NCBI RefSeq assembly: GCF_030323265.1
Contig: NZ_CP104991.1
Location: 62,001-126,000 of the forward strand
From: Terrirhizobium terrae
GTDB taxonomy: Bacteria; Pseudomonadota; Alphaproteobacteria; Rhizobiales; Rhizobiaceae
Length of the DNA stretch: 64,000 bases
Direction: 5' to 3'
Shown: piece by piece, positions 1-8,741 of the stretch
Layout of the letters: each line of letters starts with the position of its first letter
How positions within the stretch are numbered: the first letter of the stretch is position 1
Position numbers and translations under genes: made by a program
The notes under the pieces: generated by a model
What the model was told of the DNA's origin: nothing
Seen by the model: only the letters and a program-made list of their open reading frames with translations
Databases searched by the model: none

Positions 1-705
1 AAAGGCACGCTCGCGGCGATCCTTGTGATAACGGGAAAGATCCCTGTTCAGCCGATGAGCCGAAGACGTCCAGTGCAGTGTCTCATGCGCACGGATGGCA
101 ATGAACGATGCCACATCGCGGAATTGCGCCGGTTCGGGAAGCTGGATGTGATCGGTAGACGGCGAATAATAGGCCTTGTTGCCGCCATACCGGACAACCG
201 CATCGGTATTGTCGAAGAAGCCATCGGCATGCTCTATCCGCTCCAGCGGTCTGCTGATCGCGTCAGGCGCGCTGTAATAATGTTCCGGCAAGCCTTCAAT
301 TTGATCACAATTGAAGACGGTGTAAGCTTTCAGGAATGGGATATCGCGTTCTATCTCCGCACCGTCGGCGTCGGCTTCCGTCTTGGTGAAGCGGCTGGCG
401 TAGACGACGGTGGCACCGTTTTCGCCCTTGCGGACATGAGCGCCGAGCTCGTTGGCTTGACGAAAGGTCATCCAGGTCGCGGATGTAAACCCGCGGGCGA
501 CGCTTTCAGACCACAAAAGCAGGACATTGAGCCCGGTATAGGCCTGACCGTTGTGACGAAGCGGCCGGCTCACCCGACCGGTCATATTGCGGGCGCTCCA
601 TGGCTTGACCCATGGGCGCACTCCATTTTCCAGATCGGCGACGATCCGGTCTGTAATGCGGGCATAGATGTCGATGCGGGCGTTTTCTGTTTTCCTGCTC
701 ATCAT
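1..705 (-). CDS. ArdC-like antirestriction protein, C-terminus off the window
   Basis: The reading frame is open from the ATG at 705 (or the second ATG at 702) to the window edge, so at least 235 residues are visible and the 3' end is missing. The N-terminal part resembles the ssDNA-binding ArdC-N (DUF1738) domain, with the typical opening RIDIYARITDRIVADLENG and a WxxPW motif. Near residues 207-211 is HETLH, the HExxH zinc-peptidase motif of the C-terminal half. In the family these proteins protect incoming plasmid DNA from host restriction. A strong ribosome site (GGAGG) lies at 711-715, and a perfect hairpin lies just upstream of it. The neighbouring gene at 1034-1645 is on the same strand, so both could share a transcript. 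The family call is from motifs; the antirestriction role is family knowledge. Confidence 0.85.
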   Translation of the reverse strand, partial: MMSRKTENARIDIYARITDRIVADLENGVRPWVKPWSARNMTGRVSRPLRHNGQAYTGLNVLLLWSESVARGFTSATWMTFRQANELGAHVRKGENGATVVYASRFTKTEADADGAEIERDIPFLKAYTVFNCDQIEGLPEHYYSAPDAISRPLERIEHADGFFDNTDAVVRYGGNKAYYSPSTDHIQLPEPAQFRDVASFIAIRAHETLHWTSSAHRLNRDLSRYHKDRRERAF

Positions 706-723
706 TCGAACCTCCGTTTACGG

Positions 724-746
724 GAAGCCGCGTCGATCGCGGCTTC
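724..746 (-). promoter_or_regulatory. Perfect 9-bp inverted repeat in the ardC leader
   Basis: GAAGCCGCG (724-732) and CGCGGCTTC (738-746) are separated by five bases. On the ardC-like transcript this hairpin would sit about 10 bases upstream of the ribosome site. It has no T-run, so it is not an intrinsic terminator. It could be an mRNA-stability element or an operator. Confidence 0.45.
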
Positions 747-1033
747 GTCACGGCGGTCCAAGAGCAGGAGCGTTCAGGGGCAGACGCACCGGAACGGCCG
801 AAACGCATGTGCAGGACGGCGGAGCCGTTGCGGCCTGCATCCGGCTCCTGCAGGACCGAGGCCGGGACGAGGTTGCGAGGGCGCCGCTGGCCATTGTCCT
901 GCTTTCCCTTCCTCTCCCTTTTCCATCGTCATGGACGTGATGGCGGACATGCAAGAGGCCGCCCTGATTGGGCGGCCACCTGCGTCAGACCTTGAGGGAA
1001 CGGCGGAACCTGCGCTCCGCCGTTGGAATGGCC

Positions 1034-1645
1034 TTAGTCGAACGCCGACATTTGGGCTGCAGCCGCTTTGCGGTCGAGCGTCTGGCCGGGAGTTTCGACC
1101 GGGCGGTCGAAGGGCTTCCAGCGCTCGCCGACAATCTGCTCGTAAGCTGCGACGGCGCCCTCGGCAGCCATCCACAGCGCGTGAGCCTGGATGCCCATGT
1201 CTGCGGCAAATTCACGCTTGCGTTGAGCGGCGCTGTCGTAGCCGACCGGGCCGTCGAGATCCTCGTCGCGGGCTTCAGCGGCACCCTTGGCGGTGGCATC
1301 GCGTGCCACGCTGACGGCACGGGAATAAAACTGGCCGGCACCATGCGCCGAGCCGACATAGGCGCCGACGATCCGCTGGAGATGGATCTGCATCGCCCGC
1401 TCCCCGAGGCCGTCCGAAAGGCCGGTGGCAGTCTCCACGATCAGGCGCTCGTGCATCTCGCGGATACCGTCGCTCTCGACCATGGCGGTCCCAAAACTTT
1501 CTGCGATCTTCAGTGCCTGGGTTTCATCGGGGCACGTCAGGCGGACCATCTCGATGGTGGCGCCCTTGCGAAGCTGGAGCACGCGGGCGGATGGACGGGA
1601 GTCTCGATTGGGAGATTGCCGAGACTGGTTTGCTGGCTTTGCCAT
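1034..1645 (-). CDS. Conserved rhizobial plasmid protein of unknown function
   Basis: The predicted protein has 203 residues. I do not recognise a characterised domain. It is alanine-rich and mostly helical, with a basic, disordered-looking first 30 residues (NQSRQSPNRDSRPSARV) followed by a soluble alpha-helical body and an acidic tail. There is no signal peptide or membrane segment. The ATG at 1645 has an AGAAAGGA-type ribosome site upstream. The reading frame on this strand has rhizobial codon use, while long opposite-strand frames across it do not resemble proteins. It lies upstream of the ArdC-like gene on the same strand, a pairing I associate with large rhizobial plasmids, but its job cannot be read from the sequence. 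Confidence 0.7.
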   Translation of the reverse strand: MAKPANQSRQSPNRDSRPSARVLQLRKGATIEMVRLTCPDETQALKIAESFGTAMVESDGIREMHERLIVETATGLSDGLGERAMQIHLQRIVGAYVGSAHGAGQFYSRAVSVARDATAKGAAEARDEDLDGPVGYDSAAQRKREFAADMGIQAHALWMAAEGAVAAYEQIVGERWKPFDRPVETPGQTLDRKAAAAQMSAFD

Positions 1646-2880
1646 GATGGCTTCCTTTCTCTATCTGCCGAGGCGGTTTCGGCCCCCTTGGCCGCCCCGT
1701 CCTTCGGTGCGCTCGCAGGGGACCGACGCAAACCGGCCGGTTCAGGGTCCGGGCGGGCCAGATCGAGCAAATCCGGTATGCGGGCAAGCGGGGCGAAAGT
1801 CCTGCGATGTCCCGCATTCCTGATTTGCAACGAGCGGCATGACCGGCCGCACCGAGGCGCGACAGCGGCCTTGAACCGGCCGGGCGTTGGTCCAGAGCGC
1901 CACAAAACCGATGGGCGGGCCGGTCAAGGGAGCAACCTTGCCGGCCGAGATCCCGGAAGCGGCCAAGCAAAAGCAATGAGGACCCGTGCCACGACCGGAC
2001 CGGATCGCCGACGATTTCCACGAGGCAGTCTCGGGCGCAGATTGCGTCGGCCTTCAATAATCCGACTGCGCCGGCTTCCGCATCAAAGCACCAGATTGTT
2101 AAGGATGTTAGCTTTTCGCGGCCCCCTAGCAAAACGCCACGGGAGGTCCGTGATAGGTAGGTTCCGCGATACGCCAGAAGGATAGCCGTGACGGTTTAGC
2201 GACGCCTCCGCTGCCTTGCGGCTAGCGGCGAGATGGGTGAGTTTGGCATTCTCGCCGGCATTGTCGCAGATGCGGAAACTCCCGACAGCTGGGACCCCAA
2301 GGAGGCTAAAGGTCGAGCTGCAAGCTGTCGTAAAACTCCGATAGACGCGGATCGCGATGACCGCCGGCGCCATGATCGCCCTTGTTCAACCTGAAACCGG
2401 CCGGTACGATAAAGCTGCCGCGCCGATACTCGTCCTTAACGCTGACCAGCTGGCTCCTGCCGTTGCGTGACTGTCAGGCGGACTGTTTTTTTGCGAAGGC
2501 GTTCGGATGGGCGTGGCGTGCCATCGGAGCGGGCCGACTTGGACCTTCGTCAGGACGCACTAGACCGGGCATTTTGCGAACTGCCATGGTGTTGGAAGAC
2601 TGGAACGACCGCATGCGCGCGGCGAACGGCTTGCCTTACCGCAACTGAGCACATTTCCTTCTCCGATTTTTGAGTCGATCTCCTAGGAATAGGAGACGTA
2701 AAGCCGCCGCCTCATAGAGCTGGCGGACCAACATGCTTGCCAATCGCAGCGCAGCGATGGGGACATCGCTGTTGCAATGATCAAGCGGAAGACTCGAACC
2801 TCACCGGGGTTGTTCAGACCTGTCGGGGAACCAGATCGCATCGAACGCATTACATGAGCCAAAACCGGAGGCTTCTGGCA
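1646..2880. other. Gene-poor stretch with no convincing coding region
   Basis: Several open frames exist on both strands, but none shows a recognisable domain, a good ribosome site or consistent codon use. A few short protein-like pieces are visible, for example 32 codons starting at 2369 (MIALVQPETGRYDK). These may be relics of decayed genes. The last 60 bases hold the promoter of the next small gene. Confidence 0.5.
2827..2851 (+). promoter_or_regulatory. EcfG/RpoE2-type general-stress promoter (variant)
   Basis: GGAAC at 2827-2831 is followed after 16 bases by CATT at 2848-2851, which fits the rhizobial GGAAC-N18-TT pattern. It sits 30 bases upstream of the start of the small gene at 2881. 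The -10 differs by one base from the CGTT form. Confidence 0.45.
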
Positions 2881-3096
2881 ATGGCATCATCCTACTCCCT
2901 AGAAGATTTCATGACGCAGTACAGCCTTTCGAAATCCGAAGCGGAGCGTATTCTCCGGATCACGGGTTCGCTGAAAGCAGATGTCGACGCTTTGATGGCG
3001 GCTAAATCGCGCAGAGCTACCGCAAGCGATTGGATCCTCGATCCATACAGCGAAGTACCACGCCCAGAAAACCGCCCACGACGAGTTGCCGTTTGA
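2881..3096 (+). CDS. Small conserved-type protein (71 aa), possible stress gene
   Basis: The protein starts MASSYSLEDFMTQYSLSKSE and continues with a helical segment (ERILRITGSLKADVDALMAAK) and a basic tail. The layout recalls small DUF3606-like rhizobial proteins, in which a helix-turn-helix-like segment helps judge function, but the match is too weak for a family name. I chose the ATG at 2881 because the part before it (from 2737) has poor codon use and no ribosome site, and because the EcfG-type promoter ends 30 bases before 2881. It is isolated, with no same-strand neighbour close by. If the promoter is real, the gene belongs to the general stress response. Confidence 0.55.
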   Translation: MASSYSLEDFMTQYSLSKSEAERILRITGSLKADVDALMAAKSRRATASDWILDPYSEVPRPENRPRRVAV

Positions 3097-3655
3097 AACC
3101 AGAGCCGTCTGATGGCACCGATCGGGTTAATACCGGTTCTCAACATAGCCAGTGGTCACTCATGCGGCTCAGCCATTCGCACTGAGCCTGTGGCAAGCAT
3201 ATGTCCGCCGGCAGAGGCTTTTGCGTTTTTCCTTGCCGATTGGTCCATTGAGCCCATCGCATGTCCTTACCCGATTGTGCTTAAAAATCCTTTGGGTGTT
3301 GGGGCACGACCCCTCCCATTCGGACGATCACTCACAGGCCAAAGCAGAGCGCTCCGTGTGGGTTCGACACCCCAAATTTTGGCACATATCGATGGCGGGA
3401 GCAGAGGCCGTCTATTACATCAGGTCATGACCACTCGTCCGGGCGTCACGGCGGCGCTGCCGCGTCGAGGGTTTGTATGATTGCTCGACCCTCGCATATA
3501 TGCGAGTTGCATCATTGCGGCCGGTTACGCAAGATCTTGTCCTTCTGACGTCAACAATTGCTTGGTCCGCTGCCCTTGCACGTGTAGACAAGCAGGATAA
3601 TTCAACCCCATATCTGACCGCCAGCTCAACCCGATCTCTGACCGAAATCGCCAAG
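3097..3655. other. Intergenic region without recognisable genes
   Basis: Nothing supportable was found. The frame of the next gene runs upstream to 3473, but the residues before the ATG at 3656 do not resemble the family and are ignored. A T-loop-like motif near 3360 has no partner arms and is not a tRNA. Confidence 0.5.
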
Positions 3656-4582
3656 ATGAAATCCTCACTCGATCACATGCCGCCGCAGAAACGGCGCGAG
3701 CTTGCCCGCGTGCTGGAAGTCTTGCACGAGGAATTTGAGGATGTGCTGAAGGAGGGCACGGCTGAGTTCAAGAAGCGCGGACGCATCTTGAAGATCATCC
3801 TGTTCGGCTCCTATGCCAAGGGCGGGTGGGTCGACGAACCCTTTACGATGAAAGGTTACCGGTCAGACTTCGACCTTCTGATCATCGTCAACAATCGCAA
3901 GCTCTGCGACTTCGCCACCTACTGGTACAAGGCGGCTGACCGCCTGATCCATGACAAGGCGATCAGGACGCCGGTAAGCTTCATCGTTCACTCAAGACGT
4001 GAGGTGAACACCTATCTAAAGGAGGGGCAGTATTTCTTCTCCGACATCCGGAAGGAAGGCGTCGTCCTCTACGAACTCGATGACGAGCCTCTGCCCGAAC
4101 CGCAGCCGCTAACGCCGGAGGATCAGCTCAGGGTGGCGCGAGAACATTTCGAGGAGCGATATGCTGAAGCATATGCGTTCAACAGTACAGCAAAACTGCA
4201 ACTTGCCCAGATAGATCAAGGTCGCGCGATCTGGAGGAAGCTTTCAGCATTCAGCCTGCATCAAGCCTTGGAACAGGCCTATTCTTGCGTCCTATTGACG
4301 CTTAGCAACTACGCTCCGCCATCGCATAACATCAAGTTTCTTCGCTCGCTCGCGGAGGAGCAGGACCGTCGTCTGGCGGAAGCCTTTCCGCGCGACCAGC
4401 ATCGCGAGCGCGCTTGGTTCAATACGCTCAACGAAGCTTATGTGAAGGCGCGATACTCGAAGCATTACGAGATCAGCGACGAAGCACTCGTCTGGCTCGC
4501 TGAACGAGCGCAACTGCTGCTCGACCTGGTGAAGGCGACATGCAGGGAACACCTGGATCGTCTTGCGACGGTCGCTGATTGA
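3656..4582 (+). CDS. Single-chain nucleotidyltransferase (MNT) - HEPN protein
   Basis: This 308-residue protein joins two domains that usually form a toxin-antitoxin pair. Residues about 40-150 are a minimal nucleotidyltransferase: the strand ILKIILFGSYAKGGW carries the GS signature, and SDFDLLIIVNN carries the paired acidic residues that bind metal. Residues about 160-305 form a helical HEPN domain, with the conserved NEAYVKARYSKHYEIS segment holding an R-x(3)-H arrangement of the RNase/ligand-binding type. Stand-alone MNT enzymes AMPylate and silence HEPN RNases; a fusion could be self-regulating or could modify other RNAs or proteins. The internal start at 3656 was chosen because the preceding 61 codons are not family-like. 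It is alone, flanked by junk and by an IS66 remnant, which suggests horizontal arrival. Confidence 0.8.
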   Translation: MKSSLDHMPPQKRRELARVLEVLHEEFEDVLKEGTAEFKKRGRILKIILFGSYAKGGWVDEPFTMKGYRSDFDLLIIVNNRKLCDFATYWYKAADRLIHDKAIRTPVSFIVHSRREVNTYLKEGQYFFSDIRKEGVVLYELDDEPLPEPQPLTPEDQLRVAREHFEERYAEAYAFNSTAKLQLAQIDQGRAIWRKLSAFSLHQALEQAYSCVLLTLSNYAPPSHNIKFLRSLAEEQDRRLAEAFPRDQHRERAWFNTLNEAYVKARYSKHYEISDEALVWLAERAQLLLDLVKATCREHLDRLATVAD

Positions 4583-4990
4583 CAGATCCCGCGGAAATCA
4601 CGGGTGCTGAACCAAACCCTCACGAGTCAGACCGGCACCCCTTATGCGTCCTTCTAGCCTCGGTGTTTTTATCCGGCAAAGAACCTTATGGACACGAGAA
4701 AGACGTTCAGATGCCGCACTCAGAAGGAGGGAACTCATAATATCGATCGGCGTCCAATCACTCGACCCCAGACTTCATCTCGGCCGCTTCGCTATCTTGT
4801 CCAGATGATGGAATTTGGAACGGCACCCCAGATTGGGGGCACATCATTGTGATCGTGTAGAACCTGTGAAGCTTTGCTTGTAAGCGCGACCATGCACATT
4901 TATGTAGGCACCATCGCGGACGTGGCCGCTCCTGCGTGGCGATCTCCGGATCTGTTCGGCAGCGGAGGCTTTGGAGACGTTTAATGGCAG
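4583..4990. other. Intergenic region between MNT-HEPN gene and IS66 remnant
   Basis: No coding region, terminator or repeat that I can support was seen here. Confidence 0.45.
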
Positions 4991-4995
4991 CAGGT

Positions 4996-5560
4996 CACCG
5001 ATTTCGGCGGCTTCTTGGCGCCGGGCAACTCAGTAAGTACGTGGCGGAGCCTCGTAGCGTATCAACGCCACGGGCGCGACAATTCAGCATCAGTCTACAG
5101 ATTACGGCGCCTGCCCTGGCTCCGTCAGCGGTGTCGCCGAACAGCCACGAGTTTCTTCCGGTCGCAAAAACTCTCATTTCGCGTTCCAAGATGTTGTCAT
5201 CAATCGGAATCTTGCCGGCGCCCGCTCAGCCGGCAATCTGATATTGCCCAAGGGATGGCGGATCGTGGCATCGATATTGATACCGTCGAGACTCCAATGC
5301 CGTTGCTCGGTCGTAAGTGCAATTACCGCCGGCTCTCGACGCGGCCATCGGTACATGTTCTTTCGTCAACCGCTTCAGGATCAACACGAAGCCCGAGCGA
5401 TCGAATAACAGCCGCTTCATCCGGTCACCCCGGCAATTTCAGAAGACAAATACCGCAGGGACTGAGAGGTCCAGCGCCACCGTCTCATAGACCTGGACCG
5501 CAAGGCTGTTGATGTCGGCCCGGAACTCGATCTGCTCCCGATGCAGGGAGACCTTTAGAT
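4996..5560 (-). mobile_element. IS66-family remnant (tnpC and tnpB pieces)
   Basis: Two decayed pieces lie on the minus strand. The piece at about 4996-5232 reads like the C-terminus of IS66 TnpC (IPIDDNILEREMRVFATGR, then a WLFGDT core and an NCRARGVDT segment). The piece at about 5300-5545 reads like TnpB (EFRADINSLAVQVYETVALD, then RGDRMKRLLFDRSGFVLILK), with an in-frame stop just before RGDRMK. Order and strand fit an internally deleted IS66 element whose tnpC catalytic core is missing. I could not see terminal inverted repeats, so the element's ends are approximate. It cannot be mobile by itself. Its closeness to the MNT-HEPN gene on one side and the broken DUF1419 gene on the other marks this as a recombination-prone spot. 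Confidence 0.75.
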
Positions 5561-5666
5561 CAGCGCCCAGTCTGAACAGACGACACAACCGGACTTGGTG
5601 CCTGCGCAAGCCGGACAATGTGCGAAGACGGCAAAGGTGGCAGGCCCGCTTTAGCCGTGGGAATGC

Positions 5667-6067
5667 CTAGCTCACCATCATCACGACCTTTGTCGTTTTC
5701 ACACCTGTCAATACCTGAGCAATACTCCCGATCAGTGCCGTTTGGATCTTCCCCAGGTGATGCGGCCGCTGGCGGGACATCGCCGATACTCCTTCCGATG
5801 GTCGGAAGGGAGATGTGGTGAACAAGCCGGTGAGGTATTCGCGCATGCGAATGTGCCGCCGCGCATGAACAGCAGTGGCAGGATCTCGAACATGTAGTCA
5901 TGCGAGGCCTCGTCGATTTCCAATCACTCGCCCCGGTAAAGGGCGCTGTCGTCGCCTGCCCATATATTCCATGTATTCGAGCGCTGAACATGGCGGTCGA
6001 ACATGTTGAACATTTGCCGGCTGTCGGCGATACCCTGGCAGATCTTGCGGATGGAAGAGAAGGTCAT
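5667..6067 (-). pseudogene. DUF1419 family protein, broken by a stop and a frameshift
   Basis: The frame from the ATG at 6067 gives MTFSSIRKICQGIADSRQMF, then MFDRHVQRSNTW and, after an interruption, EIDEASHDYMFEILPLLFMRG. This is the DUF1419 pattern (R-x-MFN-x-FDRH-x-Q; E-x-YDYM-x-EIL-PPLFMRG) known mainly from rhizobial plasmids and of unknown function. Two lesions are visible: a TGA where the family has Trp, just after the codons for YRGE, and a frameshift near 5835 after which the shifted frame gives MREYLTGLFTTSP. The product would normally run on for more residues, so the 3' part is also lost, probably at the IS66 junction. The ATG has a GAGCC/GGAGCC context upstream. Confidence 0.75.
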
Positions 6068-6254
6068 GTCGGGCTCCTTCGGCTTCGTCCCGGCGTGAAG
6101 CGTGGCCGATCCTCGTGGTCGCCATCGTCTCTTCAGCCCTTCTGGACCCCTCCCCTCAGGCCGCCTCTCCGTCCGGACGGGTCAAGGGCCGGCTTTGGCT
6201 GGGGAAGCTTCGCCCCTTGACGCGCCCGGGGGCATGCGGCACATCCGTCTCCTC

Positions 6255-7208
6255 TCATCCCCTCTCCCCTGTCTTCGTCGTCTTTCTTTCCCTTCTTTTT
6301 ATTTCCCGCGCGCGCAGCGCGTCGTTCCAGTCATCCTCCTGCGGCTTGAGGCGCAGCCAGTCGCAACCGGCCGCGTCGGCGATATCGCGCAGCCGACTGG
6401 CAAATGTCTCGCCTTGAGTATCGGCGTCCGTGGCAGCGACAAGTCGGGCGCCCGGGCGAGACGCAAGCCTACGTAATGCCGTGTCGGTCATCGGAGACCA
6501 GCCGCCTCCGGTGCTGAGATACAAACTGCCCTCGCGAAAGCCCTCCAACGCGGCAAGGCTCATGGCATCGATCGCAGCCTCGGTCACGCAGAGCCGCAAT
6601 GCATTCTCAGCACCAAACCGGAAGAGCACCTTGGAACCGCCAGTGGCAAAGCCTCGCCAGCTTGGGCCACGTTCTTCCCATCCCGACACAGCTCCTGCGT
6701 CATCGAGATGTGCCGCCCAAACGCTGCCATAAGGCCCTTCCCGTAGCAGATCGGTTTGTATGGCGGTGCGAATGATCGCATCGGGCAAACCGCGTTTCGA
6801 TTGCAGGTATCGCCAGGCCTCCGATCCTTGCCACGGGCGGCCGCGCGCGGCCCAACGCGTCTGGACGGTGGCGTTTGGATCGGCGTTCTGAACGGCCCAC
6901 AAAGTCTGGCCCAGTGGCCAAGCCGGCCGCCCGGTGAAAGACCCGACCAAACCCGCCACGCGCTCGACGGCTTGGCCGAAGGACAGGCCGTCCAGATGCT
7001 CGGCAAGACCGAATACATCGCCCTTCGCGTCCGAAAGGGGATCGAACCATCCCCTCCCCTCGTGGATGACGATGGCAATTTCTACACCGCGCCGATATTT
7101 TATCGCCCGCCGCGTGCTCTCCTTCAAATCTACGGCGAAGCCGGCCTGTTCAAGCACAGCGCTGCACGGGACCCGGTCCCGCAGATGTTCCAGTTCCTTT
7201 CTTTCCAT
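6255..7208 (-). CDS. DUF3991 and TOPRIM domain protein
   Basis: A 317-residue protein with two parts. Residues about 10-110 match the DUF3991 type of N-terminal module (ERKELEHLRDRVPCSAVLEQ; WFDPLSDAKGDVFGLAEHLDG), which resembles a zinc-ribbon-less primase N-domain. Residues about 195-300 are a TOPRIM-like fold, with an acidic first strand (LCVTEAAIDAMSLAAL) and a later LVAATDADTQGE holding the paired aspartates that bind metal. Such proteins occur on conjugative and rhizobial plasmids next to antirestriction and mobilisation genes and are thought to act on plasmid DNA, for example in priming; this is inference. The C-terminus is very basic (KRRERKTTKTGERG). It lies downstream of, and on the same strand as, nothing close, so it is probably monocistronic. 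Confidence 0.8.
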   Translation of the reverse strand: MERKELEHLRDRVPCSAVLEQAGFAVDLKESTRRAIKYRRGVEIAIVIHEGRGWFDPLSDAKGDVFGLAEHLDGLSFGQAVERVAGLVGSFTGRPAWPLGQTLWAVQNADPNATVQTRWAARGRPWQGSEAWRYLQSKRGLPDAIIRTAIQTDLLREGPYGSVWAAHLDDAGAVSGWEERGPSWRGFATGGSKVLFRFGAENALRLCVTEAAIDAMSLAALEGFREGSLYLSTGGGWSPMTDTALRRLASRPGARLVAATDADTQGETFASRLRDIADAAGCDWLRLKPQEDDWNDALRAREIKRRERKTTKTGERG

Positions 7209-7821
7209 GGCTCGTTCGGACCCGAGGCCCGCCTTTCCTTGCCTGTTCCTTGTCCTTCCCTTTCCCCAGATTTCGCGGGGCCCCCTCCCCTTGCCGCGAA
7301 GAGCAAAGGGGGCAAGGGCGCGGAGGGCAGTTTCAGGTCACGCGGATTGCTCGAGATCTATGTCGCCAGACGCGGCGAAGCCTCCTTGCCGCGTGCCGCT
7401 CGCAAGCGGCATTCAGGCGACAATTGCTGGTGATCGAGGTAGCAACGCCCAAGCGTCGATCCGCGGCTCCGCGACGATCACGATAACCCCTGCGGCATGA
7501 TGGGCGAGCCCCGGTCATGAACCGCTCCTTAACCATTCGCAATTTGCCCGCTGATTGGAGATCCGGCTTTCGTTTGCTGGGCTTTTGGACGCAGACAGTC
7601 ATGCGAATGTGGCAAGCCAAGACTGATCATGGGAAAATTACAGCGGTCGCCGGTGCCATAAGATTTTCCGCGGACGGTTACGACAATGTACTGGTGCGCA
7701 CATCGCCCGTGGGCGTCGACATCCTCTGGCGCTGTACGAAGTCTCCCGGTTTGGAAGAGCCTATCACGTGTGCGGCGCTGCCTTGTTTGCGGGCGCGACG
7801 AGATAGGCCATATAAGGCGCG
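7209..7821. other. Intergenic region, about 600 bases, nothing recognised
   Basis: Open frames on both strands here have no recognisable family, no good ribosome site and biased composition. I see no terminator or repeat that I would defend. Confidence 0.45.
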
Positions 7822-8400
7822 ATGAGCGATACAAAGATTTTTGTCGGCCTGCGGCCGACCCGGGGCAAGCAGGCGCCCGAGCGCATGCCAGGTGGCCCGA
7901 CTTGCCAAGGGGATGGCTGTGATAAGGCCGGGATACATCGCGCTCCCGTTGGGCGCGACGCGGAAGGCCTCTACCTGATGTTTTGCGCGACACATGCCCG
8001 CGAGTACAACAAGGGGAATTTCGCGAGCGACCAGTCGGATCCTGTCGTGGCTCGCTACCAGCGTGAAGCGGCAATCGGCAAGCGTCGCACCTGGGGAGAA
8101 ACAGTGTCTCAGGCGTCGGAGATGCCGCTTCCCTCGACCGAACGTTCCGGATCCGCCAGGATGCATGATGCCCGCAGAAATGCAGCCCAAGGCCAGGCAG
8201 CGAAGGCGGATCTTCATCGGCGCAAGCTCGAGGTGCTCGAAGCGCAGGCTTCCGAAACTCTAGGCCTCTCTGAGGAAGCAACGCCTGCCGAGATCAGAAG
8301 CAGCTAAAAGGCGAAGATCAAGATGCACCACCCTGACGTCAACGCGGGTAATCGAAAGTCTGAGGACGAGCTTCGCGCATCTCGATCGGCACGAGATCGT
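7822..8400 (+). pseudogene. Plasmid J-domain (DnaJ-like) protein with premature stop
   Basis: The first 161 codons encode a rhizobial-type N-terminal module with a Cys-rich start (GPTCQGDGCDKAGIHRAPVG, then FCATHAREYNKGNF) that looks like a small metal-binding element, followed by a linker and the beginning of a J domain (ETLGLSEEATPAEIRS). A TAA then interrupts. In the same frame, directly after it, comes KAKIKMHHPDVNAGNRKSED, holding the HPD tripeptide that stimulates Hsp70 ATPase. The expected residue at the stop is Tyr (RSRYKAK), so one substitution TAY to TAA explains it. Further on the frame is also shifted (8370 region). Without HPD the truncated product could not act as a cochaperone. 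Confidence 0.7.
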
Positions 8401-8741
8401 CCAGCCGGTCATGGGTGAGGACACAGCCGCCCGGATGCTGGCCGAGATGAAGGGGGCGCCCATCAACTGCATAGGAATCAAGCCGTCACTACTTAGGAAT
8501 ATTTCCCTGAACCTTGGACGAGAGGGTGGGTTTCCGCAAGATTCGATGACGAATCAGTGAGCTAGCTTAACTGCTCCAATAGTGATTTTTTTCCACTGGC
8601 GCTGGAGGTTGCGGATTGCCAGCGTCTGCAATCAAGCGCCCGAGGTCCGTTGCCTATTGCATTTATCCAGTGCGGCCACCGCAGCCGCGCTCGACAAGTC
8701 CGACAAGACCGATAAACTGAGGCGTCGACTGTCGTTGGAGG

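Noticed and set aside
25..1314. Long plus-strand open frame opposite the ArdC-like gene and its neighbour
   Set aside because: No family resemblance, Arg/Pro/Gly-rich composition, and it lies antisense to two well-supported genes.
968..2185. 405-codon plus-strand open frame
   Set aside because: Antisense to the 203-residue protein gene; composition is that of a high-GC shadow frame.
3350..3410. T-loop-like GGTTCGA motif suggesting a tRNA or tmRNA end
   Set aside because: No matching acceptor, D-arm or anticodon arm upstream.
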